Under the pieces are notes generated by a model. The model was not told where the DNA came from. It ran no database searches and was given only the letters and a program-made list of their open reading frames with translations. Source: Phytophthora quininea (taxonomy: Eukaryota > Oomycota > Peronosporomycetes > Peronosporales > Peronosporaceae). Taken from it: a DNA stretch of 64,000 nucleotides. Shown piece by piece: positions 43,054 through 54,000 of the stretch. Every line of letters starts with the position of its first letter. The first letter of the stretch is position 1. The stretch covers positions 186,001 to 250,000 of the forward strand of contig JAAVTG010000559.1 in NCBI GenBank assembly GCA_011947345.1. The letters are read 5' to 3'. The position numbers and the translations under genes are program-made.

Positions 43054-44150
43054 TTGTGCGAAACGGAAGACGACTTTTCACACTAACCCCAGTTCTCGTA
43101 ACAACCTCTACGCTCACTCGCGGTCTCTGATTTACCATTCCTTTCTACTTCACCAACCTCACCAACTTGTCCGGCACCACCAACCCCGCTTCACCCCGAT
43201 TCACATACCCGATCGACGCGGCCCTATCTCATTGTGAGTGCGATGCAGAGAGCTCAAGACTTTGCGGAAAGGCGTCGACTAGAGTGCAGATCCCAGAGCA
43301 CCTCCATCAATGAGGACATAGAAGTCGTGCGAATGGTTGAAGAGATTTCTTTGGACACATCCGACAGCAAAGCAGCAGAAGAAATAGCAACGAAGACTGG
43401 AAAACGGAAGCATCAAATTCAACAGGTTGTTCCAAAAACTGAAAAGCTTACAAGTTATTTGGTGGATGATTCAGCCGAACAAAGTCAACAGTAAGTTCCT
43501 GTATAAACGCACGACAGACGCGTTTCCAGAGTGCTTTCGTGCTGCTTCTGCCTCATCCAACTTTATGAAGGTATCGCGTATCACGATGGTGGAGTGACCG
43601 TGAGCGCTTTGTGAAAGTGGGTGAGGAACAAGATAATCGAATGTCTGTTCAACTGCTTAGTCTGGTGTCCGCAAGCACATTCTTTTTAAAGCCTTGCCTC
43701 AACGGGGACAGTAGCGTGACCCGTGGACCGAGTGGCTGCAGAAGGAGCTACTAGATGAGTCCCATCGCTTGCGTGAAGCTGGATTGAAGTTCTTGCCACC
43801 CGTGCTGGTTACTGTCGCTCGCTATCTACTCATCATTACGCCCATTTCCTAAGATCCCTGTATCAGTTGACGTCGAAGCAGAAACAGAAGACCAAGAACT
43901 AAGAGCAGCTGTCGTATAGACTAACTGATGGATTGCTATCTGTGAGTAACTCTAATTGATGTGATCTTGACACAGCTCCTGTGTTGAAGAATAATGTTGT
44001 TAACGCTAAATGCTGTGAATAATGTAGTTATTAAGCTTCATCTTTCCGAGTTAAAACCACTCTGTCGCCAACTAGTAGCTGTCATTCAGTAATTCTGAAT
44101 GCAGGCGCGATAGTGCGGTGCGTCAACCTTGGAGTCATCTTCTTTTTTAC
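43054..44150. other. Accessory-island sequence with a short open frame
   Basis: A plus-strand frame at 43243-43494 encodes a Glu/Gln-rich peptide (MQRAQDFAERRRLECRSQST onward) with ordinary codon use. The sequence after it holds short protein-like pieces in several frames. It may be the start of a decayed transposon gene. No family can be named. Confidence 0.3.
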
Positions 44151-44861
44151 AACGATTGCCTGACTCAACCTGACCATTTTTTGAAGTGGGTCGAAAACTA
44201 TTTTTTTAAATAGATATGAAGCATGGTTAAACCGTCTCAATACATCGTGTGATGGTATAAAAACATAGTGGGCTAGGTTGTGCCGCGGAACTAGCGTCCA
44301 TTCGACTTATATTAGATAGTATGTAGGAGGTGGCAAGTTCTGCCTTTGAAAAATTGTCGGTATGTCTCTAAGTGTTTTGTTAGAATGATGGCACCTTAGC
44401 CAAAACTAGTTATACACATCCAATCACAGGGGTTTCAATACTCCCTAGACGTTTGTGTTAAGGTGTCTATTCAAGTGTAGCACTCTAGATGCTCCGCTAA
44501 AAGCAGCTTCCTGAAGAAAAAATCAGAATGACCAACTATGCAGTCGTTTTTGACTTGTTATATCTTCATGAACTTTTATTTTTTGCTTAGATACGCCATA
44601 GATAGCCCTAGAACAAATACGCCATATGAAAATAATTCCAATCGAACAAAATTCTTATTTTGCCTATGGAAAAGTCGAAGCCATTTCGCTCGGAATGCCA
44701 TGTTTGACCTACAATAATTCAATAACCAAAGCAGATCTGATCATGCCACTGCCCCCACTTCTCTCAGAAAAACGTCAATTTAATGGCATAAAATATTGTG
44801 AGCTAATTTACAAAACTGGAGATTTTAGTTTTCGGTCTGGTTGAGTCAGGCAATCCCTTGT
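44151..44861. mobile_element. MITE with terminal inverted repeats, PIF/Harbinger-like
   Basis: The left end (gattgcctgactcaacct and on, from 44154) and the right end (ending gttgagtcaggcaatc at 44855) are inverted repeats matching at 21 of 22 positions. The similarity extends outward to caa(c/gg)gattgcc and inward to tcgaaaacta. Both ends are flanked by TTA, which fits the three-base TWA target duplication of PIF/Harbinger elements. The interior is AT-rich, and a 72-codon frame inside (44626-44844) shows no transposase motif. The element is non-autonomous. Confidence 0.6.
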
Positions 44862-44879
44862 TAATTTCAAACAAAAGTT

Positions 44880-45354
44880 TTTATCCAGTTTTTGTGCAAT
44901 TCACAGATCGCTTATTAGACCTTTGAACTGCCACCATACGCGAGACGATACCGCGAGCTGCCGGCGGACAGTCCTCGAGAGCGGTGGCAGCGACGTTGCC
45001 ATAGAGATCGCACATGACGATACCGAAGAGCGCACGCACCCACAGAAATTGCGTGTACGGTTAGCAGAAGCACGTGGCGAGTTAGAGGATGATGAAGAGC
45101 ACGTTGTTGAACACGAAGGGCCATTTGCGACCCCACCGATCATTGGCGATACCAAAGGTGATGGAGCTGACGGACCGCAGCATGAGGACGAGCGTGATGC
45201 CCCATGTGATGTCGGTCTTGGACTTGCCATTCTCTTCGGCCAGCTCTGTGATAGTCGGTGAAGAAATCGAAGACGTCCCAGGACCAAGGTGACCAGTATC
45301 TGCATCCATTGCAGGCGGTTCTGCAGGCTTGAATGCATTCTCGACCACGTTCAT
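44880..45354 (-). pseudogene. Carboxylate-transporter-like MFS gene, truncated pseudogene
   Basis: The frame reads ITWGITLVLMLRSVSSITFG, then RWGRKWPFVFNNVLFIIL. It meets TAA, continues LATCFC, meets a second TAA, then continues PYTQFLWVRALFGIVMCDLY, GNVAATALEDCPPAARG and IVSRM. This is the second to fourth membrane-helix region of a Jen1-like major facilitator, including the DRWGRK loop. Both stops are substitutions at normal codons. The N-terminal helix and about two thirds of the protein are missing. The MITE ends within about 60 bases of where homology stops. Confidence 0.7.
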
Positions 45355-45436
45355 GGTTGGCTTGCCCTTGGCTTACCGCCCAGAGCCGTTGCAGGCGACT
45401 ACGCGGTGCGTTCGAAGTGGCAAGGTTGAGTACCAT

Positions 45437-47172
45437 TCTGCACTAAAATACAATCTAACAGCAACTTTTCATCGCTTGGCGTAGACCTTCTTTCCGCTGG
45501 AAATACTCTCCACCTCGAGGACCGATGTGAAGGCGCTGCTCGAGCCATCTAGCTAGTCGTCCTCGATAGCGCGCTTCTAGGCAGTGGCTCATTGCTGCCG
45601 TCAAACGCTTCAATGACTGCGCCGAGCTTACTACGCATCCGACGCGTAGGAAGGGTATATCAACCCGCTCAATAGACAGTCTGTAGACGCGCCGCTGATC
45701 TCTAACCTGCGTCGATGATAGAAAGCTCACGGGTGGGATCTCCGTCGAGCCGACGTGTACATCCGAGCCATTGCCGAAGCAACTTGATGTGGCATGAAAG
45801 CACTCTGGCAAGCGTGTTGGCTTAAGCTGGCGCCGCCCAGCGTCGCACACTGCTATCCAGGATCGGGGAAAGCCATGGTCCTCCGGGAACTTTCGCTTTG
45901 ACCGAGGAAGGAGGAGCAGCTTCCGATGGATAGGCAAACCCAAGCAGCAAAACCACGCAGAGGCAATCGCAGCCATGTTGCTGCGCGGTAGACATCGATG
46001 CCGGGGCCACCACAGGACGCACTCATCGTCGTGGGCTGCCGGTTCCCCACGAAGGCCAGGGCGCTGCATTTGACACCGCGTCGAGCCGCCCCACCGCGTC
46101 CTTTGCCGATCCCGACGGCAGCCGTGGGACCACCTCCCTTCTTCTCCATGGGCGCTGAGCAGCGCACGAGGCCATGATGACCATCGACTCCGGCCGGGTC
46201 TGACGTCGCGCCTCTGCTTTGGCGAGCGCAGCCGGCCATCGGGAAGCACAGCTCCGCTGCAAGACTCCATGGGGAGGGACCGACCTTGCTGCTTCGTCTG
46301 CCGTTTGACGGACGTCGCTGCAGTGAAGTCTCCATTGACGAGGTCGGAAAGCTGAAGTTGGCGGCCTGTCTGTCGGCAGGTGCGCCGGGCTCCGATGGAC
46401 TGGCCAACAGCGTGTAGCACTGGAACGGGGCAACTCGCGGCTTCTCTCGGCCTCAAGCACTGGTGATTTTTGTTTTGGCGTCGCCGCGTCGTCGAGCAGT
46501 GCCGCCGGCGTCGCAGATGAGCTTCAAGGGCCCTTTCCGCTCGGCTGGAAGCCAAGTCTGCTTGGCGAGCCGCTGCGCTGCCACGTCGGCAGCAAGCGAG
46601 TTTGAACATCACGATCGGACGCTCGCCATCTTGTTTGTCCAGGACAGCGTTCCGTCTCGCGTCGTGGAACGGCAGCCGGTTTTCCGTGTTGATCTGCTCC
46701 TCGCCGGACAAGAAAGCGGGCTGCGAGGCAGCAGCGCCGCCGCTGTGCAGTCTCAGACGGCGCAGCAATCCACGGCGACGCTCTTGGCGCTCCCGGGACC
46801 GATCCGCTCCCTGCAATCTTTTCGCCACGTCGACGTTGTTGCAGTTTGCCTCAAAGCTGCTCGCCGGCCAGTGGAAAGGCATCCAACCACTCGCGGCCCC
46901 GCTCAAAACGCTGCTTGGCAACGGCCTGCACCACCTGAAAACCGAAAGGCTCCGGTCTTGAAAACTAAACCGTGCTACAGTACAGCAGTGTATGGTGCAC
47001 GGCACCAAACACCAATGCAATGGACGAACGCAAGCAAGAAAAGACTAGCGAGGAATGAAAGATCTCTATGTGCGGCGGCGTATTTACATGCCGCTTATAC
47101 TGAATGCACTTTGCTACATCTCACGTTGCCCAATTCGTCTATCGTGGGGCTCTAGTTTTACAGGGGGCTTGA
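45437..47172. other. GC-rich region with long open frames of doubtful coding value
   Basis: A 521-codon frame is open on the minus strand (47020-45455), but it is dominated by Arg, Ser, Cys and Trp and shows no motif. Other frames on both strands are open at the same time, as expected from GC-rich sequence. On the minus strand 45995-45822 encodes a short peptide with a hydrophobic N terminus (CLCVVLLLGFAYPSEA), which could be a signal peptide. I would not call a gene without transcript evidence. Confidence 0.4.
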
Positions 47173-47619
47173 TTAGTACATGGCGCTGAAGGCCCACTCG
47201 ACGTTGAAGGCGGCGGCGGCGCGGACATCCACGCCAAAGTCGGCGAACGACTGCGACTCGTTGACGCTGCGCGCGACGATGTTGGGGAGCACCGCCTTCT
47301 GCGCCACTTCGACTTGTTGCAACTCCTGGCGAGGAGCTTGCTCTTGCTGTCGCTGCTGCTCGTCCACGACGACCTTCATGGCGCGGATAGTGTGGTCGAC
47401 CTTCTGCAGGTAGTTCATGTTGGACTTGCAGTCCACCGAGCAGAAGCCCAGGTGCTGGCTCAACGTCTTGAGGTAGATGAGGTCGCAGTTGGCGCACTTC
47501 TCGCGCTTGCTGTCCCAGTGGGCAACTCGACGCGGCGGGGAAGCGACGCCTTCGGTCGAGCTGGTCTTGGTCGGAGAGGAGCCCATGGAGGTCTCGAACT
47601 TTTGCAGACACGCGTCCAT
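47173..47619 (-). CDS. FCS-like zinc-finger (FLZ-type) protein, copy 2
   Basis: Intact single-exon protein of 148 residues, a paralogue of the protein at 37438-37953 on the other strand. The zinc-finger core (REKCANCDLIYLKTLSQHL, then GFCSVDCKSNM) and the final NVEWAFSAMY are shared. The N terminus is shorter and the middle Gln-rich linker differs. Part of the 5' leader also looks alike (gcccaagtg near the start). The two copies face each other across the transposon island. No substitution stop is present, so it is probably functional. Confidence 0.75.
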   Translation of the reverse strand: MDACLQKFETSMGSSPTKTSSTEGVASPPRRVAHWDSKREKCANCDLIYLKTLSQHLGFCSVDCKSNMNYLQKVDHTIRAMKVVVDEQQRQQEQAPRQELQQVEVAQKAVLPNIVARSVNESQSFADFGVDVRAAAAFNVEWAFSAMY

Positions 47620-49460
47620 TGTGGTGGTCGTAACCTGACGATGAAGATGAAAAGCACTTGGGCGACAGACGGCAAATCAAGACTGAAGCGAAGTGAAGCA
47701 AGGGTGTGTGTGCAGCTTTGGGTCGGCTGCGTCACCTGGCAGCATCTGCTTCTGGAGCCGATCCCTTGCCACAATATGGCTTCAGGCTCTTTGAGCAGGA
47801 ACAGGCCAGCTGCCCGTGGTGAACACCGAATTGGACAGTGCGAGCAGGCACGCAGCAAAAATACGAGCTGAGCCCGGCGTCTGTGGGGAAGTCCAAGTCG
47901 AAGAAAGCTGCGACGCCTGCTGCAGTCCCTGTTAAAACGTGCAGGTGGTTTGGCCATGATCGTCCGTATCGGATGGACAAGTTGTCATCCTACTCATAAT
48001 ATGCGGCTCGCGGTCGCAGGCTCATTTAACAGCGCTGCGGTGGCGAGGCGAAAGGTTGAGTTCTAAAGGAAGGAAGCCAGCCGGCCAGCACCGCATCGAG
48101 ATTGAGCATAGCCATTTTTTCCGATGCAAACGGGAGAAGATGTGTGTTCGGGCTCTTTTGAATACATTGCTGTCTGTACACGAAAGACACGGTGAAAAGC
48201 TGGCTGCTTGGTGTGTGTGTGCTGCATCGATCGATTCGATACAGCAGCCGTGCCGCCAAGAGAAGGCTAGATCGCTCCTGGGGCTGCTCGAGATGAGCCG
48301 GGATCCCTGCACGCGCTGGTTTTTTAGCGGGAAGAGTTCTTCACCTGCAGGCTGCAAGTCTCGACATGGCGACGGCTTTCGATCACCGGTGTCAAATATT
48401 TGAGCAAAGCAATCTCTATGTGGAACACGCGGGCCACTGATCCGTGTTGAGGCCGCGCCCAAGCCGACTGAGTTTGATGTGCAGCGCTTCCGCAACTGCA
48501 GCCGGCAGGAAGGCCCAGCACTCCATGGACCGATATGCGCGGAGATCTGCAGACACGGAGCAAGAGGACCGGCGTCTGCGGGACGGATCAGGGGCGCCAC
48601 CATCTTGACGCGATCCCCGCCAACGAGAATGGTGAACTCGTCGAGAAAACCGGGACTTTTACCTCAGCGATTAAAGCTTGTCGATCGCGCGCTAACGAGA
48701 CGATCGTTACACATTGTAAACCAGCTTTTCCTTTGCTCTTGAACTGGGCACTGTATCACTGCGTGCATTTGCGATGACTCGCTCGTCTGTCCCTTTGGCA
48801 TTTTATCAAGCTTGTGAAATGACGAGTTCGTGTCAGGGGCTCCTGCAAAGCCCAGTGCCCGACCAGAAAGCAGTGACCAACAAGTCGAGTTTGGTGTCGA
48901 CTGTAGCTGTATCTATTCGGTGCGTCAAAAGTCCGAGAAAGTCAGAGTGCTCTGCTTTGACTAGACAATGTTGCAACAGCATAGAGTTTTAACATTCTGC
49001 ATAAGCGTCTGGCGAGAACTGCGAAGATTGCAAAGGCGCCTCGATGCACAATTCCGTCTAGCGAACCCGCTCAGTATTTGCCGCTAGACTGTACTTTTGC
49101 AACATTTGCCAAGCGATTTGGAACAGTCCGTACACCTGAAGAAGCGCATCAGGCTTTGAATTTGGCAACCCGTTGATTGCAAAGTCTCGCTTGCACGAAC
49201 ACGCCTCGCAAAGACCAAGTCGCCGCCTTCTGAAATCTGGATCGATTCACGATGACCGATTTTTGCTAAGTATGGCCGTCGAACAGCAAAACCAGAGCAG
49301 ATGGCTAAACTGGAGCCATTTTGGATAAGATATTTTAATTGACATGCAAAAGTCTATTGATAGGGAGCACTAACGCTAAGCTTAGGTAAGTTCAAGATGC
49401 TGGCATGGAAGACGCTTCCACGCATGCATCTTGCCATTTTCCACGCGCTGACCAAGAACC
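47620..49460. other. Intergenic region, no supported gene
   Basis: About 1.8 kb. Open frames occur on both strands but overlap one another and carry no motif. The left end holds the promoter of zinc-finger copy 2. The sequence gccattttccacg at 49433-49445 resembles a flanking promoter element for the next gene. Confidence 0.4.
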
Positions 49461-50872
49461 ATGAACCTCTGGGCTCTGGACGACGAATCGGTGACATCGC
49501 GGGCTCGAGTCAAGAAAGCAGCGTTTTCAGGGCAAGTTGAAGTGGCGTCGTCGAGCGGGTGGGGCGCGGACGAGCCTTCGCAGCGGCGGAAGCAGCGCGG
49601 GAAAGTGGAGTTCTTAGTGGAAGACAACCACGCCAGCGATGACGACTGCGATAATACTCGCAAGGCTGATGCTGGCGCTGGTCGTTCGTCGGGTGCTCGC
49701 AAAGCCGACGAGGTGATCTCGGCGGATGTTGTCGAGCCTCCACAACAAAATCCGGAACGCAGACAAAGCAAAGCGGCGGCACGGGATGATCGGCCGCAGT
49801 CGGCGCTGGACAACAATGTTCACCACCTCGTGCGGGAATTTCTGCTCACTCACAATCACGAGGACATTGTGAAGCTGCTGGATCAAGAACGCGTAAGTTT
49901 GCATCGTTGCTGTTTCAATCCACTAGGAAAAAGGGTACTGACGCAAAGTCGCTATGTTTCTCTAGCCAATTCCGCTCCTGACCACCAAAGAGGCCAAGCA
50001 GTTTCGTCGACGAACATTGGGATCTGACGAAGGTCCACGTTCTCCCGTGGCTCCATCCATGTTGGAGTGTGTCTTGATCCACTCGAACGAGGCCAAGTTG
50101 GGACCAAGGACCAAACAAGCCGCTTCAACTGAGAGGAAATCGCGCACGAAATCGTCGTCAACCAGTCAGGAAAAAGCCTGCGCTGAATGTCATCACCACC
50201 GACTTAAATCAAGACGACGAGACAACTCGCAACACTCCCGTAAAAAGCCCGCAGGACTCCCAGTTCAATCGTCTCAACCACCCTGGCCACACGCCACGGC
50301 CACAGCCGCACGAAACCATTATCGGTGAGCCCGGATCCACACCGCACGCGGGTGTAAAGGACTTGCGCGCTCTTGGATTCGAGGAGATGAACGACAGCAA
50401 CTCCACTCCTTTGGTTTCTTCGAACGCTTCACAAGAAGGCCGTGTCGAAGTTTACAATGATGCGGATCAACTCTCAGAGTATGCTATTCGAAAACGCGCA
50501 TCAACGACAGGTCGGAAGCAAGTCAAGCTGGGGAACCCGGGCAGCACTCCTACAAAAGAGTACATCTTCTTCCGAGAGACGCCGCCATCGTTCGTGACCG
50601 AGACCATCGAGGAAGCTGTGGAAGTGTACGAGAAATTAGGCAACGATCCCAATTTCGTACAACAAGCTGCAGCCGTCGAACGGTTTATCGAACTGCAGAG
50701 TAGCGAGGTCTCCAAGTATGCAGTCGGCCAGCAAGTCAACGGGCTCGGCACGTATCGCGATATCTCCGGTGTGGTAACAAAACTGTATGGCTCGCGGCTT
50801 TGCGGCAGTGCTGGCCCTGGTACGATCGTCATTGACACTCGCCCCAACGACCCTCCCGTGAGTGACAACTAG
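49461..50872 (+). CDS. Protein with LisH-like motif, unknown function
   Basis: Protein of 445 residues in two exons (intron 49893-49965). The exon 1 end encodes a LisH-like dimerisation helix (HHLVREFLLTHNHEDIVKLL). Exon 2 has a conserved-looking region near the C terminus (TKEYIFFRETPPSFVTETIE, EAVEVYEKLGNDPNFVQQAA, GQQVNGLGTYRDISGVVTKL). One surplus A in the run 50171-50175 is inferred, giving SQEKPALNVITTDLN. No family is recognised beyond LisH. Such motifs are common in centrosomal and ciliary proteins, but that is only a hint. It converges with the myotubularin gene. Confidence 0.65.
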
Positions 50873-51051
50873 ACTGGAAACATGCTTTCCAGACACATCA
50901 ACCACTTCCCAACAAGTAGTATTAGAGCGCCTCAAAGACGCAGATTTTGTCTGAACATAAACGCAATTGATCATCTTCATCACCAGGTAGCCAAAGCGCC
51001 AATCCCCATTTTAGCGTGCGTTCATTATCGTCCGTCGGAGTTTCTTCCTCC

Positions 51052-54000
51052 TCACCATTCGTCTTGGTTTTTATTCTCGTCGCTTTTTGATTGCTGCCGA
51101 TTTCCTCGGCCGAGTCCAAAGATGTTTCGCTTCGAGGACTGGAGGTTAGAACCACTCGTAGTTCGCGTTCGTTTAGAACTGCTGCCATCTCCGCTTTCAG
51201 CGGACAGATCCATGGCCGGGACGTCGTTCTCGCTATCGTCTTCAGTGATGGTAGAAGTGATGGGGGTGGCCAGCAGGTCAAGAGGCTCTCTAATGCGGGC
51301 ACCTTCTAGCTGGTAGGCTCGTTGGTGCTGATCGTCCTCACTGTCGGTGTCGGCAGCTCTAATACCGTCGACTGACCTTCCGTTCGCACTTGTAGGCCCG
51401 TGGTAAATCAAACTACAGGCCCACTGGCATTTATAAAACTTGGGGTGCCACTGGAAGAAGTAATTATCCCAGAGTCGAATCATCTTGCAGCTCACCCACG
51501 GCCAAATGGGGCCGTCGTACAATTCATAGTCATTGTTCGTGTATAGCGAGGGTCTCAACAATATCGGAGTCCAAGCGGAGACGCTGTTGGTTTTCACATC
51601 ATTCACATCCCGTTGCAGTCGTGAATCGTACAAGAACGTACCGTACAATCCAGAAGTCATCGCATTTGCCAGATGCAGTAAGAAGCGCTCGTTAAACTCA
51701 AACGAACGAGGGTATTGGCGCTGCATCTGCCACACAGCGTCAAGGAACTGGAACATGACCGGCGAGCTCTTGTTGCGCTGCGAGTCTCGATTACGGTCGC
51801 CACCCGTGCGCTCGCTGAACTTGTGGCCAAAAGCACACCAATCTTTTCAACCAAAACTGCAAAGCCGCGAATGGTCCGATAGTATGGGTCAATCATTAGC
51901 TGTGCTAAAGCACACAACTGAGCTGTTCGATCCCAACCGTCACTGCAGTGCACAAGAGCTGATGCTCCTTCAAGCTCCAGGACGCGCGCAATTTTTAGTG
52001 CGCCTTCCAACACAACGCGCACATGATCCAACCAACGCGTAGACTCTACGCTCGATAACCACGTCCGGTCGCTGTCTTCAATACCGCCAGGAAGGAATAA
52101 CTTCATCAATCCCATAAATGAAGACTGCATCCGGTACATGTTTGCGATATTCAAGTGGTGCACAACAGCGCCTGGGTAGTCCTGAGGGGTTTCGACACCA
52201 CCCTTACCCATAAGCCTGTTGCCTGTTGATGCCTTTGGCTTTCGTGCATCGAAGATGTAGATCGGCCGTGAAGATGCTGACGATTGCGACTGGTTTTCGA
52301 TAATGTCAGGCATGCGACGATAGACCCCGACAAGTAGCTGGTCGGACACATTCGACGTGCCCGACAACAAACTTCCCAGCAAGGGTTGACTAGACCTCGT
52401 CAGTACGCAGCGGTTGCGTCGGTGATAGTACGTGATAACTGGCAGCCGGTTCTTGGCGCGAAAATCAGCTACTTTGGCCAATGTAGTGGAGTTCATCGAA
52501 GACGGAAGGAGAAGCTTGGACGGGTACGACTTGCAAATGTTTCCTTTGCTGTTGTTGTAAAACTAGCATGGCACAACGATCAAAGTTAGTGCCATTATAA
52601 ATATTGGTCGAGAATAAAGAACAGTACCTTGAGGAATGGCGATACGGCGCGGTCGCCACCAATTTGTCGCTTGAATTCTCGCTGGTCAACGAATAAATTC
52701 CAACCATCCTGATCATCTGGTACGTCGTCGATGGAGTACGAAAATGCAAACGATCCGCTCACTTCGGAGGGAAGATTTAACATTTGGTCGGGACGAAGTA
52801 CAGGTGACGCTGCAGTAGCTGGGCTTCTTGAACTACTTGACGACAAATGAATCGAGTGGAAAAGAGGATCCTTGGTATCGGATTCGCCAGCGGTTGCACT
52901 TTCATCGGGCGGTGTGCCACTTTCGCCTGGCAACGGCCCCAAGCCAGGAGATGTTGTCCTGGGAGGACTACTCCGTTCAGCGACAAAATATCTCTGAGAC
53001 GAATCAGCCATTTTCCCGACTATTGTACGGAGCTTTTGAGTGCGGTCATCTGAAACAGAAGGATCGGTATCCAACTGAAATCTCAAGACACGAATATCCT
53101 TGCAGGTAACAGAGATAATAGATGCACTGCCTGCCATACCTGCGTAATAAGTTCGGCCTGATTTGGTTCGGCGGCCTCCAGGATACAGCACCTGGACTTG
53201 TGTGATTGCAAATAGCGGAATATACGCAATGCCGCCCTGTCCACCAGATCGTGGCTGAAGCTGTACGCGATCGAACGGAATAAACATCACGCGGTAGTTT
53301 GTCACCGCTATTTTACCGCGAAGACGACCCCACACGAGAGTAGAATCGTACGTCTCACTTACCGGGCCAATTAGCAACGTGGCTGGAAGCTCGGTGTCTT
53401 TAACCACAGTTTCTCCGGGCAGTAGCGGGACATGAATTGCCGGCAGGACTGGAGTATCAATAGGCCCTGTATCGCGACTGAGTCCCAACTCCGATTCAAT
53501 GGACGTAGCTGTATCTGCAGAGAAACTTGTGCTTGGTTCCAAAGATGTAGGTGCTCCGAGGTTCTCCAATTCGGGGATACCGGTTCTTCTGGTCGAGTTG
53601 GCAGGGACACGGCATTTCTAGCAGCAAATCCACGCATCCGATTTAAATGTGACGACCGACAACTTTCCATTGCCTGTTTAAATTGTTCCCGCTCGTCATC
53701 ATTCGCAAACTTTAACTCCAGAGTCTGGTTTCCTTGTCCCCATTAAATACGACCAAACTTGCCATCCCCTCGGATGACCCAAATACAAATGACCGCACTG
53801 AGTCGCAATGAAATGACCAAAAGCGGTGCATGAACACAGATTTTGCGCGGACGATGCGCTGCCTGCAGTCAAGCTCCAGTGTATACCGGTCAAGCAGTGG
53901 GTTCGCCTTCGCAAACCCAAACGTTCGGCGCAAACCTACATTTTCTTTTCCACCCATTTCATAAACAGCAAACCGTAGCACAGCAGCCGATAGCTTCGCC

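Noticed and set aside
44626..44844. A 72-codon frame inside the MITE as a transposase
   Set aside because: It is too short and has no catalytic or DNA-binding motif.
45455..47020. 521-codon open frame on the minus strand as a gene
   Set aside because: Composition is Arg/Ser/Cys/Trp-heavy, no motif is visible, and several other frames on both strands are open over the same GC-rich stretch.
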